Positions 37,166-45,993 are shown, counted from the stretch's first letter. The stretch is 64,000 nt of DNA from JBBQZP01 sp038207585 (GCA_038207585.1 JBBQZP010000005.1:62001-126000), one strand, 5' to 3'. The notes: generated from the sequence alone by a model not told the origin. A program made the numbers and translations.

Positions 37166-38182
37166 TTAGTCGAACCGCCTGATCCAGCGCAGGGTTTCTT
37201 CCAACCCGTCAAGCGGCGGTTCAACGTCGAAAATGCCAAGCCCGTAGCTTTCGAACCGCAACGGCGCGGTCGCCGCAGCGACACGGCGATAATCATCAAG
37301 CACAAGCCCGCGGTTCTTGTCACCCAACTGGGGCACAGGCCCCGCCTGAACAACCATGCCCCCGGGATAGGTATGGCGCGGGCAACTGTCAGGCAGCGCC
37401 GCAAGTGCCGCCCGGACGCCGGGAACAGAGTCGATCACGGCATCTGACAGAACAGTCAGCCAGTTGATCGTGAAAATCTTCAACGCATCCGCCGTGCTGC
37501 GGTCAACCTGCATTTCAATCGCAAACATCCGGTCCAGACCGCAATGCAGACCCGGAAACCGTGCCGCCAACGGAAATGACAACGCATAAGCCGTGGTAGA
37601 CCCGTAAATCCGGTCGAACTGCACCCCCGGTCCGGCCACACCGTGCAAGGGGCGCAGCGCAGCACAGGCCGCCACAACATCGGCAACGAACCCGCCCAGC
37701 CCATCATCCAGCACCCGCGAGGCTGCCACCGAATATTCAAGGCGCGACAGATCAAGGGGTCGCAGCTCATCCGGGCCCCAGGCCAGAAGCGATGCGCCAA
37801 ACAGCCCGACCCCGCCAGATTGCACGTTGAAGGGCGGGCCAAAAAACGCCATCTCAACCGGATCGGTTTCGGCCAGAGCAGCAATCACATCGCTTGCGGC
37901 GGTCTGGTCCGTCTCCCATTGGATCGGACGCGGCTTTTTCCGCTTGCCGGGCAACTGAACATGGCTCAGCGCATCGTGATAACGTGTCGCATAGGCCCAC
38001 AGTAACGCATGTGCTGTCGCACGCCGGTCAGCCTTGCGCCCACCGTCGAACCAGAGCCAAGCCTTGAACGGAACCCGCAGGCAGGCTTCCTCGCTCATCG
38101 GGTAATGAACTTCAACTGCGTCCAGCGTGCGCAAGGCCGACACATCGCTGCGTTCGGTATCCGGGATGTCGGTGGTGGCCAT
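37166..38182 (-). CDS. DUF3396 type VI immunity protein
   Basis: 338 aa cytoplasmic protein without signal or membrane segment. The overall pattern (N-terminal VPFKAWLWFDGG; central DRMFAIEMQVD; C-terminal FESYGLGIFDVEPPLDGLEETLRWIRRFD, quoted only in part) matches DUF3396, a family of T6SS immunity proteins. It is the last gene of the vgrG island, 15 bp after the PAAR-like/nuclease gene, the usual position for the antidote of that effector. Family knowledge: DUF3396 proteins have been linked with VRR-NUC effectors. Direct binding is inferred from the pairing. Confidence 0.8.
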   Translation of the reverse strand: MATTDIPDTERSDVSALRTLDAVEVHYPMSEEACLRVPFKAWLWFDGGRKADRRATAHALLWAYATRYHDALSHVQLPGKRKKPRPIQWETDQTAASDVIAALAETDPVEMAFFGPPFNVQSGGVGLFGASLLAWGPDELRPLDLSRLEYSVAASRVLDDGLGGFVADVVAACAALRPLHGVAGPGVQFDRIYGSTTAYALSFPLAARFPGLHCGLDRMFAIEMQVDRSTADALKIFTINWLTVLSDAVIDSVPGVRAALAALPDSCPRHTYPGGMVVQAGPVPQLGDKNRGLVLDDYRRVAAATAPLRFESYGLGIFDVEPPLDGLEETLRWIRRFD

Positions 38183-38197
38183 CAGGAGTCCTTCCCG

Positions 38198-39172
38198 TCA
38201 ATTCGCAAGGGCAGCGGCGGTTCCGCCAAGGCCAATCGCCGCCAGAGCCGCCGCACCGCAGGGTTCGGCCAGCGCGCAGGCGATTCCGCCAAGGATCGCC
38301 GCGCCCACGGCCAACGTGCCCATACTTGGTCCGGTTTGCTGCTGCGGCGCGGGCACCGTTACCGGCGCTGGCTGGGTTTGCTGACCGTCACACTTGCAAT
38401 CACGATCAACCCAAATCTCCTGAAGTCGCTTGCCGTAGCGCCGCGTGATGACGGGATAGTTTTCCCGCTGGGCATCGCTGAAGCTGTCGTTGCCGAACTT
38501 CATCTCGACAAACTCGGCAGGAACACCCCCCGCCATCGTCACTATATCAAGCCGCGATCCGGCCACGCCGTACCGTGTCTGCGGCGAGCCGTTGGGGTTG
38601 GTTCGCAGTTGGCCTGCCGTGTCAAAGGTCACTTCCGAATAAACCCCCGTTCCGGGCGTCTTGGGCAACAGCTTGACCTGTTCATGCACACAGCGTTGCC
38701 GCTCGGTCCCTGCAACAACACAGTTGCACGCCAGCAGGCACAAAAGATCAAGCGTGGCCTTGCTTGCGCCCGTGATCGGCCCGGTGAAATACCCCCCGGC
38801 CGAGATCGTGTTGCCCTTGTTCATCAGCATCCGGTCGGTCAACCGGGTTGCAGCCTTGCCTTGCAGAAAGACATTCGGCGACCAGCTTAGGAATGTCGCG
38901 CGGTGCAGATTGACGCCCGATATCACGCCGCCGCCGACCCCGGGCTCATCCCCGATTGACACGGAAAATTCGCTGCCCTTGATGCCGCACATCGCCCCTT
39001 TGTGCGATTTCACAGTGGTCGTGCCCTTGGCCAGATCCTTGGAAAACGCCACGTTGGTAAAGGGCACCGGCACCGACGGTGCTTTGCACACGTCGGGCAG
39101 GGTAGACCGGACCATCCCGGTGGAGTTCTTGTGACAGAGTGTCAGCCCGTTGATGGCAACCAGTTCAGGCAT
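38198..39172 (-). CDS. PAAR-like (DUF4150) T6SS effector with VRR-NUC nuclease domain
   Basis: 324 aa from the ATG at 39172 (8-bp overlap with the gene before). Residues 1-130 are a DUF4150 PAAR-like spike-tip domain (LCHKNSTG, PVPFTNVAFSKDL, KSHKGAMCGIKGSEF). Residues 155-258 look like a VRR-NUC PD-(D/E)xK nuclease: Asp209, Glu223-Met-Lys225 and Gln235 in order. After a Pro/Gln linker comes a Gly/Ala-rich hydrophobic tail (about 284-324). It would be carried on the VgrG tip and cut DNA in a rival cell. Neighbouring DUF2169 and DUF3396 genes supply accessory and immunity functions. Nuclease activity is inferred from motif order. Confidence 0.8.
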   Translation of the reverse strand: MPELVAINGLTLCHKNSTGMVRSTLPDVCKAPSVPVPFTNVAFSKDLAKGTTTVKSHKGAMCGIKGSEFSVSIGDEPGVGGGVISGVNLHRATFLSWSPNVFLQGKAATRLTDRMLMNKGNTISAGGYFTGPITGASKATLDLLCLLACNCVVAGTERQRCVHEQVKLLPKTPGTGVYSEVTFDTAGQLRTNPNGSPQTRYGVAGSRLDIVTMAGGVPAEFVEMKFGNDSFSDAQRENYPVITRRYGKRLQEIWVDRDCKCDGQQTQPAPVTVPAPQQQTGPSMGTLAVGAAILGGIACALAEPCGAAALAAIGLGGTAAALAN

Positions 39173-40250
39173 CCGCAGGCTCCGTCCTTGGTTTGGCGGC
39201 CGCAGCTCCGCGCACGGTGGCACTACCAAACCTGACATCGCGGCACAGCCCGATGACATCGCGCGCGCCCGAGCGCTGGCTGCACGAGATCACGCTGCGT
39301 TCAACCTGCAGGTCTGTCGCGGCCGGCACCGGCCCTGCGGCCATCGCAAGCGCCGCCATCACACCCTGTGCGGCGGTGCCACAATGGCCAAGGGTCAACG
39401 GCGGCGTTTCAAAATCGGCCATCAGATCATCGGGCAGGTTGGCGCGCGCCAGTGCCACGCCGATCTCTTCACTGCGCCACCGTTCGCCATTCAGATCAAT
39501 CATCAGCCGGGACGCGGGTGCCAGACCAACAGCCGCCTTGAATGGGCGGGCCAGAGCCGCGCCCAGCATCGTATCCGGGCGCGTCACATCCTGATTTTCA
39601 TACCCCGACCAGTGGCCATCGATCCAGCCCAAGGGCGCGGAAAGGCGCATGCCATCGGGGGCGGTCACGCGCAAAGCCGCAGCACCTTCTGACGGAATGA
39701 CACCGTGCGGTTGCGTCCGCGCCAGCAGGCGATTTTCAACAGCCAGCGCGTCCAGAAATTCGGCATGCACCAGAGTGTCGACTGTGGCCACAATGGCTTC
39801 GCGATACCTGCCCTCGGCCACGTCCCGCCCGGTTGCGGCAAGGATTGCAAGGAACGTCGCCTGATCCGACCAGACCACTTGCAGCATATGCACCGGAACA
39901 TCCGCCCGCAGCGCGCCGGGCCAGTCGGACGGATGGATTCCAATCCCCTGCGTGCGCAGCCATGCCGGAAGGCACAGGCGCATCGGCACGGCCCAATCCG
40001 AAACCTGACACTGATCGGCCAGATCGGCCATGGCCGCCGCCAGCAGACGCTGCAGCCGCGCCACCGGATTGTGTATCTGGTGAAACCCGAACACCGGCGA
40101 CACTGTCACGGGCAGCCCGTCCGGCCCGATGGCCCCGGCCTCTTTCACGAACACCTTGCGCCCGGCGCGGTAGCCGGTGGCGGCGCTGGCAAGATCGGGT
40201 CCAAGGGCGCAACAAAGACCCGCCCCGTTCAACAAGGCTTCACCGGTCAT
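39165..40250 (-). CDS. Ketosynthase-like (thiolase-fold) protein of the T6SS island
   Basis: 361 aa. The N-terminus (NGAGLCCALGPDLASAATGYRAG, in parts) and the segments VDTLVHAEFLDAL, VIPSEGAAALRV and LGHCGTAAQGVMAAL follow the order of beta-ketoacyl synthases. The nucleophilic-cysteine segment, normally like DTACSS, reads VVWSDQATFLAIL without Cys, so a classical condensing activity is unlikely. Homologues occur in T6SS VgrG/DUF2169/DUF4150 loci, where their role is not established. 4-bp overlap with DUF2169 gene and 8-bp overlap with the effector gene show tight coupling. Confidence 0.72.
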   Translation of the reverse strand: MTGEALLNGAGLCCALGPDLASAATGYRAGRKVFVKEAGAIGPDGLPVTVSPVFGFHQIHNPVARLQRLLAAAMADLADQCQVSDWAVPMRLCLPAWLRTQGIGIHPSDWPGALRADVPVHMLQVVWSDQATFLAILAATGRDVAEGRYREAIVATVDTLVHAEFLDALAVENRLLARTQPHGVIPSEGAAALRVTAPDGMRLSAPLGWIDGHWSGYENQDVTRPDTMLGAALARPFKAAVGLAPASRLMIDLNGERWRSEEIGVALARANLPDDLMADFETPPLTLGHCGTAAQGVMAALAMAAGPVPAATDLQVERSVISCSQRSGARDVIGLCRDVRFGSATVRGAAAAKPRTEPADA

Positions 40251-41269
40251 TGCACGAACCCCGACGCCTGAACCATCCGCACGGTGGACCCTTCAACCTC
40301 GGTATCCCGCCCGTTGCAGGGCACCGCAACATTCCAAATCATCGAGAACCGCAGGGCATCGGCGTCGATGCAAAGCCCGATCAGACGGGGTCGATCATCT
40401 GTCCGCGCCCGTCCGATGCCGGTGCGGGCGGTGAACACGATCTGTGGCAGGCGCAGGCTGATCGGCCCGTTGCTGCCGACATTTTCAATCGACACAGGCT
40501 CGCCCCCCTTCAGTGCAAGCCGCTGATCCGCCGGTGCCGCATGATGAAAGGCCGGGTCAAAATCGGCGGGCAACAGCGGATGGCGATCTTCCAGCCAACC
40601 ATCGTCATAGGTTCCGGCCAAACGCTGCCGGGGCCGCCAGTGCGGCTGAATGGCCCCAAATCCTGCGGGGGGCGGAAAGGCCTGACCCGGCACGATGGGA
40701 TAAGCCAGATCCTCCACAGCGGGCAGGTTGATCTGCATGCCCGGCCGCAGCCGCGACCAGTCATCAATCCAGCCCTGCCCGATGGGATTGTCGGGGTGCA
40801 GGTCCGCCGTCGCGTCGCCGATCTGGGACGCGCCGCCCAGCGCCGACCGCCAGCCCAATGGGACACTCGCCACAGGCTCGGCGGCATAGGCAATCGGCCC
40901 CGACCGCGCGCCTTCAACCCGGCGCGCACCGTAGCACCGCAGGGTCTTGGTCATCGCGCCAACGGCCAAGGTCACAGGAATGACCGACGCAGCCTTTGCG
41001 TCGTCGCGCATCGCCGTGCCATGCAGCACAACATCGGCGGCAGGCCGGAACGGGCAAAAATCGGAGTCCTCCAGCAGTTCTTCGGCCGCGGCACCATCAT
41101 AATGCGGCACAAGGCGCGGCGCGGTCTGATCTGCAGAAATCCTCGGAAATCCGGCGGGGTCGATGTCGAACGTGGCTCTTATGGCCACAACCCAATGCTC
41201 CAAGCCCCGCGCATCCCGCAAAAAATATCCGGTGGCAGCGAACGGAGTGGTGTTTTCGGTCTGCCACAT
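40247..41269 (-). CDS. DUF2169 T6SS accessory protein
   Basis: 340 aa from the ATG at 41269 (a TTG four codons earlier is possible). Typical DUF2169 opening TENTTPFAATGYFLRD ... HWVVAIRATFDI, then a beta-rich domain with PIAYAAEPVASVPLGWRSALGG and a C-terminal region with RTDDRPRLIGLCIDAD. DUF2169 genes are consistently found with DUF4150 effectors, and family work treats them as effector chaperones/adaptors. 4-bp overlap with the ketosynthase-like gene. Confidence 0.85.
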   Translation of the reverse strand: MWQTENTTPFAATGYFLRDARGLEHWVVAIRATFDIDPAGFPRISADQTAPRLVPHYDGAAAEELLEDSDFCPFRPAADVVLHGTAMRDDAKAASVIPVTLAVGAMTKTLRCYGARRVEGARSGPIAYAAEPVASVPLGWRSALGGASQIGDATADLHPDNPIGQGWIDDWSRLRPGMQINLPAVEDLAYPIVPGQAFPPPAGFGAIQPHWRPRQRLAGTYDDGWLEDRHPLLPADFDPAFHHAAPADQRLALKGGEPVSIENVGSNGPISLRLPQIVFTARTGIGRARTDDRPRLIGLCIDADALRFSMIWNVAVPCNGRDTEVEGSTVRMVQASGFVQ

Positions 41270-41281
41270 TCTGCGGATCAA

Positions 41282-41533
41282 TCAGTTCAGATCAATCCAC
41301 GCCGCGTGCAGCGTGATGTCGCGGTCTGATATCTGGGTGATGCTGGAGCCCGCAACCCGGATGCGGCCATCCTTGTGCAAATCAAGCCGCGCCGCACCGT
41401 TCACCAGACTAAGCGTCCCGCTTGCAGGGTCCACCTGCACACGGTCCAGCAAAAGCAAAAGCCGCGACAAAAGATCGGTATCGCCACCAAGGGCGTGCAG
41501 CACAAGGTCGTTGGGATCAATCGGTTTGGTCAT
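41282..41533 (-). CDS. Small T6SS-island protein of unknown function
   Basis: 83 aa, no signal or membrane segment. N-terminal helix (DPNDLVLHALGGDTDLLSRLLLLL), then a short beta-rich tail DLHKDGRIRVAGSSITQIS ending in AAWIDLN. The end pattern recalls the C-terminal beta repeats of VgrG (compare GDIVIQGKSISLKAD in the VgrG of this locus), but the resemblance is short. 19 bp after the exported-protein gene; next gene begins just after its stop. Function not assigned. Confidence 0.65.
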   Translation of the reverse strand: MTKPIDPNDLVLHALGGDTDLLSRLLLLLDRVQVDPASGTLSLVNGAARLDLHKDGRIRVAGSSITQISDRDITLHAAWIDLN

Positions 41534-41552
41534 CGCCGTCTCCGTTCCGGGT

Positions 41553-42734
41553 TCAGTTCTGCTGCGCCGCCCAATAGGCCTGCTGCGCGTTCATGGCCAG
41601 TTTGACGACGTAGTTGCCATGCATCATCGTGCCCATCAGATAAGGATCAGAGGGCTGTGGCCCCATCATGACCGAGCCCAATATAGCTCCGTTGCGCCCC
41701 ATGCTGATCAGCACCGCCACACGCGCGGGCTTCTTTTCGGGGCCGATTTCACTGTTGAAGACGAACAGGCTGTTAAAGGCGGAAACCTTCTCCAACTCGC
41801 CAAATTCGGTCTTTTCCGACGGGTCCAGAGTGAAGGTTTGGCCGGGCAACAAAGTCTGAATCGCGGCCTCGGCCAGCGCCGCCGCCGTATTCGCCATGGC
41901 CTGAGGATCGGGGCTTGCGTCCTTGGGCATTGGCACGGGCGGGGCGATCACGGCCTGCATCAGACCCGAGTTTCGGTTGGGATCGCCCGCGTCGATCCAC
42001 AGCGCGTAGCGGCCCTTTTCGGGCGACGGTTGCGCGATATCAAGCGCCTGCCAGTTGGCCGGAACACCATAGCCAAAGGCAGGCTGACCCGGACCTGCGT
42101 CAAGCGCGACCGCTTGAACGGTGCTGGCAATGGGATCAGGATTTTCAGCCTTGGCAAAGGCGATACTGCCGACGAAGCGCGCGATGTCGGGGGCATAGGC
42201 GTCGAAATGATCGGCGTGAAACTTCAGGCGCAGGATCAAAAGCTCATCGCCGCGTCGGAACACCGCGATACGGTTCACGATCATGATGCCGCTGGCGTCA
42301 TCGCCGCCCAGAACCTCGCCAAACTGGGGGTCATGCGCCATGACACCGAAATCCATAGCCCCCCAGACGCTGGCCAGAAGCCGCGCATAATCGCTGGCAA
42401 GGGCCACCCGTTCGGGGAAAATCCGCGCGGTGTAAACCCGGATCTCGAACCGGTCGCGGTTCAGGGGTTCATAGCCGATATAGCGTTCCCGAAACGCAGA
42501 AAACACTGCGAAATCAACGAAATCCGTCGGAACAGCATCGGAATCGTTCCAGATGAAACCGGCAGGGGCAACGGATGCAAAATCCAGATCAGACCCGGCG
42601 AACGCAAATTCGGTATCGGCAGGCTCAACCCGTATCATCGCAAATTTGGGATCAATCTCTTCAGCCATGATCGCCCCCGCGCAGGCCATGAACATGGCCA
42701 GCAGTGCCCCGAATATTGCCCCGGCTTTCTGCAT
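41553..42734 (-). CDS. Signal-peptide protein of the T6SS island, candidate immunity factor
   Basis: 393 aa with a Sec-type signal (MQKAGAIFGALLAMFMACAGAIMA, cleaved near residue 24; quoted only in part elsewhere). The mature protein is mixed alpha/beta with two similar-looking halves around FRERYIGYEPLNRDRFEIRVYTARIF and the later PANWQALDIAQPSPEKGRYA; no enzyme motif seen. It is exported, unlike its neighbours, and follows the Gly-rich candidate effector by 27 bp. A periplasmic immunity or accessory role is plausible but unproven. Only short segments support any of this; family unknown. Confidence 0.7.
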   Translation of the reverse strand: MQKAGAIFGALLAMFMACAGAIMAEEIDPKFAMIRVEPADTEFAFAGSDLDFASVAPAGFIWNDSDAVPTDFVDFAVFSAFRERYIGYEPLNRDRFEIRVYTARIFPERVALASDYARLLASVWGAMDFGVMAHDPQFGEVLGGDDASGIMIVNRIAVFRRGDELLILRLKFHADHFDAYAPDIARFVGSIAFAKAENPDPIASTVQAVALDAGPGQPAFGYGVPANWQALDIAQPSPEKGRYALWIDAGDPNRNSGLMQAVIAPPVPMPKDASPDPQAMANTAAALAEAAIQTLLPGQTFTLDPSEKTEFGELEKVSAFNSLFVFNSEIGPEKKPARVAVLISMGRNGAILGSVMMGPQPSDPYLMGTMMHGNYVVKLAMNAQQAYWAAQQN

Positions 42735-42761
42735 TCCGATGCCTTTCGTCGTTATCCCGCA

Positions 42762-43919
42762 TCAATCGCCCCACGCCCAGTTCCACGCCGATTTTGCCCC
42801 GGCCCAAATCTTGTCGACCCCGACGACCCCACCCTCTACCTTGACTCCGGCGCCGACCCCAAGCCCGATCTTGGCACCCGCCTCGGCGCGGAGCTTGCCC
42901 TTTTCATAACCCGCCTTCGCCTCGGCCCCGGCCTGCGCACCCACTTGGCCACTGACCGTGCCGCCGACCATGATGCCGATATCCCAGTTTTCACTAAGCT
43001 CCGGCACTTTGTCATCGGTGGCCCAGTTCCACAGGTGGATGACCGGATTGGCAACGCGTCGAGGGGTAACGTGAATGCGGCCCGACACCTCGCCCTCGAT
43101 CAGATTGACCTCCGCCCCCAGTTTGCCGCCAAGGGTGGCCTGATCGGGCTTCAGAACGACTTCGCCTTTGGCCTCGGCCGAACCGGAAACCGCAGACCCC
43201 TTGGCACCACCGCTGACCAGATTGTCCTCGTTGGATTTTACGCCGCCTTCGATCACGCTGCCTGACGCCTTGGCCCCGCCCGAGATGTCGGCCCCGCCCG
43301 TGGTTACCTTGAACGTGCCCGATGATTTGGCATCCGCGCCGAACACCCGTCCATCGCCACTGAACGTCGATGTTGCGTCGCCGAATTTCCCTTTGGCCGC
43401 CCCCACGTCAAAGAATTCGTGCTTTGCGGTGCCTTCAAACAGCGTGACCTTGTCTTCCCACTTGCCGCCGAAATCATTGTCGACCTTGTGGGTGCCGTCA
43501 GGGTTGGTGCGGGTATAGCCCGACTTCAGATACTCGCGCTTTCCAACCATCCATTCTTCTTTGGTGCCGCCATCCTTGGAACTGAGGCTTGGTCCAGAGG
43601 CCTTCAGATCCCAGAACGGTTTTGGCTTTTCCTCGGTCTGGCCCTTGGGCGGGTTCGGCACGACGATATTGGTTGGGCGCGCGGCAATATAGGCCCGCAG
43701 TGCCACCAGATCGGCATCTTCAGCCGCTTTCTGATCCACCGGCTTCATCGGAATGTGCCAAGGCTGCCACGCGGGGCCGGACCGCCAATAGGGCACCGTG
43801 AACTTGTCATGCAACGGCAGATCACTATTAAGCATGCACATGCCCGGCTTGATCCCCTTGCTTTGGGGCTCAGGCAGAAAGATGTAGGGCGGGCCAGGCC
43901 AGGGGTCTTTGGGGGACAT
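42762..43919 (-). CDS. Gly/Ala-rich protein downstream of VgrG, candidate T6SS effector
   Basis: 385 aa without signal peptide. N-terminal 100 residues are Pro/Trp-rich (PWPGPPYIFLPEPQ, YWRSGPAWQPWHIP). Residues about 150-260 are a Gly/Ser/Lys-rich beta-type repeat region (GGAKASGSVIEGGVKSN). The C-terminal 70 residues are Gly/Ala alternations (GAQAGAEAKAG, GLGVGAGVKVEGG) like a membrane-inserting glycine zipper. It sits 10 bp after VgrG, the classical cargo position, and before an exported protein. No catalytic residues recognised; function is a hypothesis. Confidence 0.7.
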   Translation of the reverse strand: MSPKDPWPGPPYIFLPEPQSKGIKPGMCMLNSDLPLHDKFTVPYWRSGPAWQPWHIPMKPVDQKAAEDADLVALRAYIAARPTNIVVPNPPKGQTEEKPKPFWDLKASGPSLSSKDGGTKEEWMVGKREYLKSGYTRTNPDGTHKVDNDFGGKWEDKVTLFEGTAKHEFFDVGAAKGKFGDATSTFSGDGRVFGADAKSSGTFKVTTGGADISGGAKASGSVIEGGVKSNEDNLVSGGAKGSAVSGSAEAKGEVVLKPDQATLGGKLGAEVNLIEGEVSGRIHVTPRRVANPVIHLWNWATDDKVPELSENWDIGIMVGGTVSGQVGAQAGAEAKAGYEKGKLRAEAGAKIGLGVGAGVKVEGGVVGVDKIWAGAKSAWNWAWGD

Positions 43920-43929
43920 GTGCGCCGGG

Positions 43930-45993
43930 TCAGTTCTGGTTGATCACATCGGCCTTCAGGCTGATGCTTTTACCCTGAATGACGATATCGCCTTCCTTGG
44001 ACATCGTGAACACCGACTTTTCGCCCACCTTGATGGTGAACTGATCGCCGACGCGGATGTTCATCACCTGCCCCACGTCGGTATCGTGCCGGCCGCGCAC
44101 GATCACGCTCATCGCCTTGCCGACCGATTGCTGGAACGAGTTGCCGACGATTGTCGATTTCACCACACCGACGATTTCCGACGAGGCCCCGTTCACCACC
44201 TCGGATTTGTTCTTTTCCACGAAAAGCTGCATGTTGCCTTTGGCAAAGTTGAACGGATCGGGGATTTTCAGCTTTTCCATGATCCCGCCCGCCTTGGCGA
44301 ACAACAGCCGCGTTTTGCTCATCAGGGTCGACGACAAAGGGTTCTTGCCTACCGCGATCGACAGGTTGCCGCCGATGGTTTCATCGTGGTCGCCGCCCAC
44401 TTCGATCGACTTGTCATGGCCAATGATCTCGGATTGGTCACGGCCCACGCGCTTGGACCGATCATTGCCGATTTCGATGTTCATGTCCTTCTGGCCATGC
44501 ACGAAAATCTCTTCCTTGCCGGCCTGATCTTCAAACCGCAATTCGTTGTAGCCGTCGCCCTGATGCGTGTCGGTCTTGAAGGTGGATCGCGATTTATGCT
44601 CGGGCAGGGCATAGGGCACGGTGTTGCGGCCGTTGTAGACACACCCGGTCACCACCGGCTTGTCGGGATCACCCTCAAGAAACTCGACAATAACCTCCAT
44701 CCCGATGCGGGGAATGACCATGCCGCCCCAGCCCTTGGAGGCCCAGTTCTGGCTGACCCGACAGCGCATCGAATAGGCCTTTTCCAGATCCCAGTGGAAA
44801 TGCACCAGAATCCGGCCGAATTCATCGCAATCAATCTCGCCCTCGCCCACGACAACGGCGGTTTGCGGGCCATGCACCACGGGCATTTCGGTGACCTGCG
44901 GCGGGGCCAGTGGTGCTGTGGTCGGCATCAGCACATATTGCGCACTGTAGGAATAACCGTCGCTCATCTGCCCGCCAGAGCCGTAGCCTTCGGACACATA
45001 GCTGTGCGAGATGGACAGGCAAAGATAGGCGTCATCGGTGATGCCCGATACCTTGTCGCCCGTCACCTTTACCACCATGCCCGAGCCCAGCGAAATACAG
45101 TCACCCATCGCCCGGTGCCGCCGGTCATGCCCGCGTTCCCGCATCACACGCTGGCCGACAACGCCCTTGCCCTGCCCTTCATCCAGATAATCGCCGGGGT
45201 AATCAAAGCTTTCGATTTGCCCCTGTTCGTAACCTGCGTCACTGATGCGGTTCACCTCCATCACGGCGGCAGGTGTTTTGAAGTTGTAGTCAGTCAGGCG
45301 GACGGCCCCTGTCGTCAGGTTGCGTTCCGGCGACCAATCCCAAAAATGCTCTTCATCAGCATTGTGGTGCGCCTCGGTCGGAAGAAACGCGCGGCTGCTG
45401 CCGGGAATGACATCATGCGATTCCACAGAATCGGTCAGCACCATGCTGTGCGATCCAGCGGCATGGACGAAATGATACGATATCCCGAACCGCTCCATCA
45501 TCCGGGTGGCAAAATCCAGATCGGACTCGCGGTATTGAACGGTGTATTCCAGCGCGGGGTAATCATGCGCCAGCCGGTTCACCAAGGCGGGCTTACCAAG
45601 CCCGGCATAGGGGGACAGCAGTTTTTCGATAATCTGCGGCGCGGTCATGTTGTGGAATATCCGCTGGTTCCGCCTGCGCCCGGCAAGCCAGAGCCACGGC
45701 CGCATCACCAGAGAATAGCGAAAGCCGTTTTCACCAACCCCGATCCAGCGCGCCTGCGTGACGATACCCCGGAAATGGCGCCTGGACCCATACTGGCTGC
45801 GAAACTCCAGTTCCGCCTGCGTGCCGATCAGCGCATCAAAATCAATATTCGGCTTCGCCGACAGGGCATCGACGTGGTATTCGAACAGGCCGTTCATCCG
45901 GTCAGTTCCGGTAAAGCGCAACAGGTTCAGAACGTCCTTACCAAGATCGGTCTTCAGTTTTCCAATACGCGAATCTTGCGCAAGCACATTCAT
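43930..45993 (-). CDS. vgrG: VgrG (TssI) T6SS spike protein
   Basis: 687 aa. gp27-like N-terminal part (LLRFTGTDRMNGLFEYHVDALS; ... YRESDLDFATRMMERFGISYHF), a gp5-like OB region (EFGRILVHFHWD, SQNWASKGWGG, GMEVIVEFLEGDPDKPVVTGCVYN in short pieces) and a long beta-prism C-terminus with repeated GG/GN-type turns (VGGDHDETIGGNLSIAVG). No extra C-terminal effector domain after the prism, so cargo is supplied in trans. First gene of the eight-gene island; no tssB/C/F/G/H/J/K/L/M genes nearby, so it must be used by a T6SS encoded elsewhere. Confidence 0.95.
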   Translation of the reverse strand: MNVLAQDSRIGKLKTDLGKDVLNLLRFTGTDRMNGLFEYHVDALSAKPNIDFDALIGTQAELEFRSQYGSRRHFRGIVTQARWIGVGENGFRYSLVMRPWLWLAGRRRNQRIFHNMTAPQIIEKLLSPYAGLGKPALVNRLAHDYPALEYTVQYRESDLDFATRMMERFGISYHFVHAAGSHSMVLTDSVESHDVIPGSSRAFLPTEAHHNADEEHFWDWSPERNLTTGAVRLTDYNFKTPAAVMEVNRISDAGYEQGQIESFDYPGDYLDEGQGKGVVGQRVMRERGHDRRHRAMGDCISLGSGMVVKVTGDKVSGITDDAYLCLSISHSYVSEGYGSGGQMSDGYSYSAQYVLMPTTAPLAPPQVTEMPVVHGPQTAVVVGEGEIDCDEFGRILVHFHWDLEKAYSMRCRVSQNWASKGWGGMVIPRIGMEVIVEFLEGDPDKPVVTGCVYNGRNTVPYALPEHKSRSTFKTDTHQGDGYNELRFEDQAGKEEIFVHGQKDMNIEIGNDRSKRVGRDQSEIIGHDKSIEVGGDHDETIGGNLSIAVGKNPLSSTLMSKTRLLFAKAGGIMEKLKIPDPFNFAKGNMQLFVEKNKSEVVNGASSEIVGVVKSTIVGNSFQQSVGKAMSVIVRGRHDTDVGQVMNIRVGDQFTIKVGEKSVFTMSKEGDIVIQGKSISLKADVINQN

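Noticed and set aside
41163..43265. Plus-strand frame of 700 codons over three island genes
   Set aside because: Spans several real minus genes and lacks any recognisable domain.
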